From contig CAJZFK010000048.1 in NCBI GenBank assembly GCA_915070155.1, positions 1-5,835 of the forward strand: a stretch of DNA of 5,835 bases. The letters run 5' to 3'. Every line of letters starts with the position of its first letter. The stretch's first letter is position 1. The notes beneath the pieces are model-generated. The model made no database searches and had not been told where the DNA came from. It saw only the letters and a program-made list of their open reading frames with translations. Shown here in pieces: positions 5,833 to 5,835 of this stretch. Source of the DNA: an uncultured Candidatus Saccharibacteria bacterium. GTDB taxonomy: Bacteria; Patescibacteriota; Saccharimonadia; Saccharimonadales; Saccharimonadaceae. The position numbers and the translations under genes were made by a program.

Positions 5833-5835
5833 CAC

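Noticed and set aside
5794..5835. groES extended to the window edge or starting at the ATG at 5805
   Set aside because: The ATG overlaps the strong GGAGGA site that serves the GTG at 5793, and the family begins at that GTG; the rest is leader and promoter sequence.
5827..5835. Possible half of a CIRCE element at the right edge (GTGCGTTA on the minus strand)
   Set aside because: It matches only loosely to one half-site and needs an inserted base; the other half would lie outside the window and cannot be judged.
1..5835. CRISPR arrays, insertion sequences, phage genes, toxin-antitoxin pairs or defence systems
   Set aside because: No spaced direct repeats, transposase-like reading frames, or pairs of small genes were found; the window is almost entirely accounted for by housekeeping genes.

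Overview
This is an ordinary-looking chromosomal stretch from a low-to-mid GC bacterium. The protein texture fits the Patescibacteria/CPR, most likely Candidatus Saccharibacteria (TM7). That placement rests on the recognisable style of the GroEL, the compact gene packing, the two-gene MacB-like exporter, the Pgi/Pmi-type isomerase and the small Ala/Pro-linker protein. It was made from memory of such genomes, not by a search. TAA, TAG and TGA all end genes normally, so there is no sign of the recoded UGA found in some CPR lineages. I see no mobile elements, CRISPR arrays, phage genes or broken genes.

Layout from left to right: (1) a complete class II tRNA-Ser(GGA) with encoded CCA on the minus strand; (2) a 78-bp divergent promoter gap; (3) a two-gene plus-strand operon for an ABC exporter, made of an ATPase with an unusual Lys-rich tail and a MacB/FtsX-type permease, the two overlapping by 4 bp; (4) a minus-strand bifunctional phosphoglucose/phosphomannose isomerase whose stop codon lies 1 bp from the permease stop codon; (5) a 77-bp divergent promoter region with a small perfect inverted repeat; (6) a plus-strand gene for a small protein with a disordered N-terminal half and a helical C-terminal domain; (7) a strong bidirectional terminator; (8) a minus-strand groES-groEL operon, with the groES promoter at the right edge of the window.

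Functionally these are separate housekeeping units: serine decoding, export or efflux of an unknown substrate, hexose-phosphate interconversion, an unknown small protein, and the chaperonin. Nothing links them into one system, and I do not see a new multi-gene system here. The points most worth a second look are small ones. GroES appears to lack most of its roof hairpin. An inverted repeat that is not a canonical CIRCE element sits over the groES promoter. The ABC operon seems to have a near-leaderless mRNA start. The convergent gene pair has no terminator between its members. The uncharacterised 169-residue protein is also of interest.
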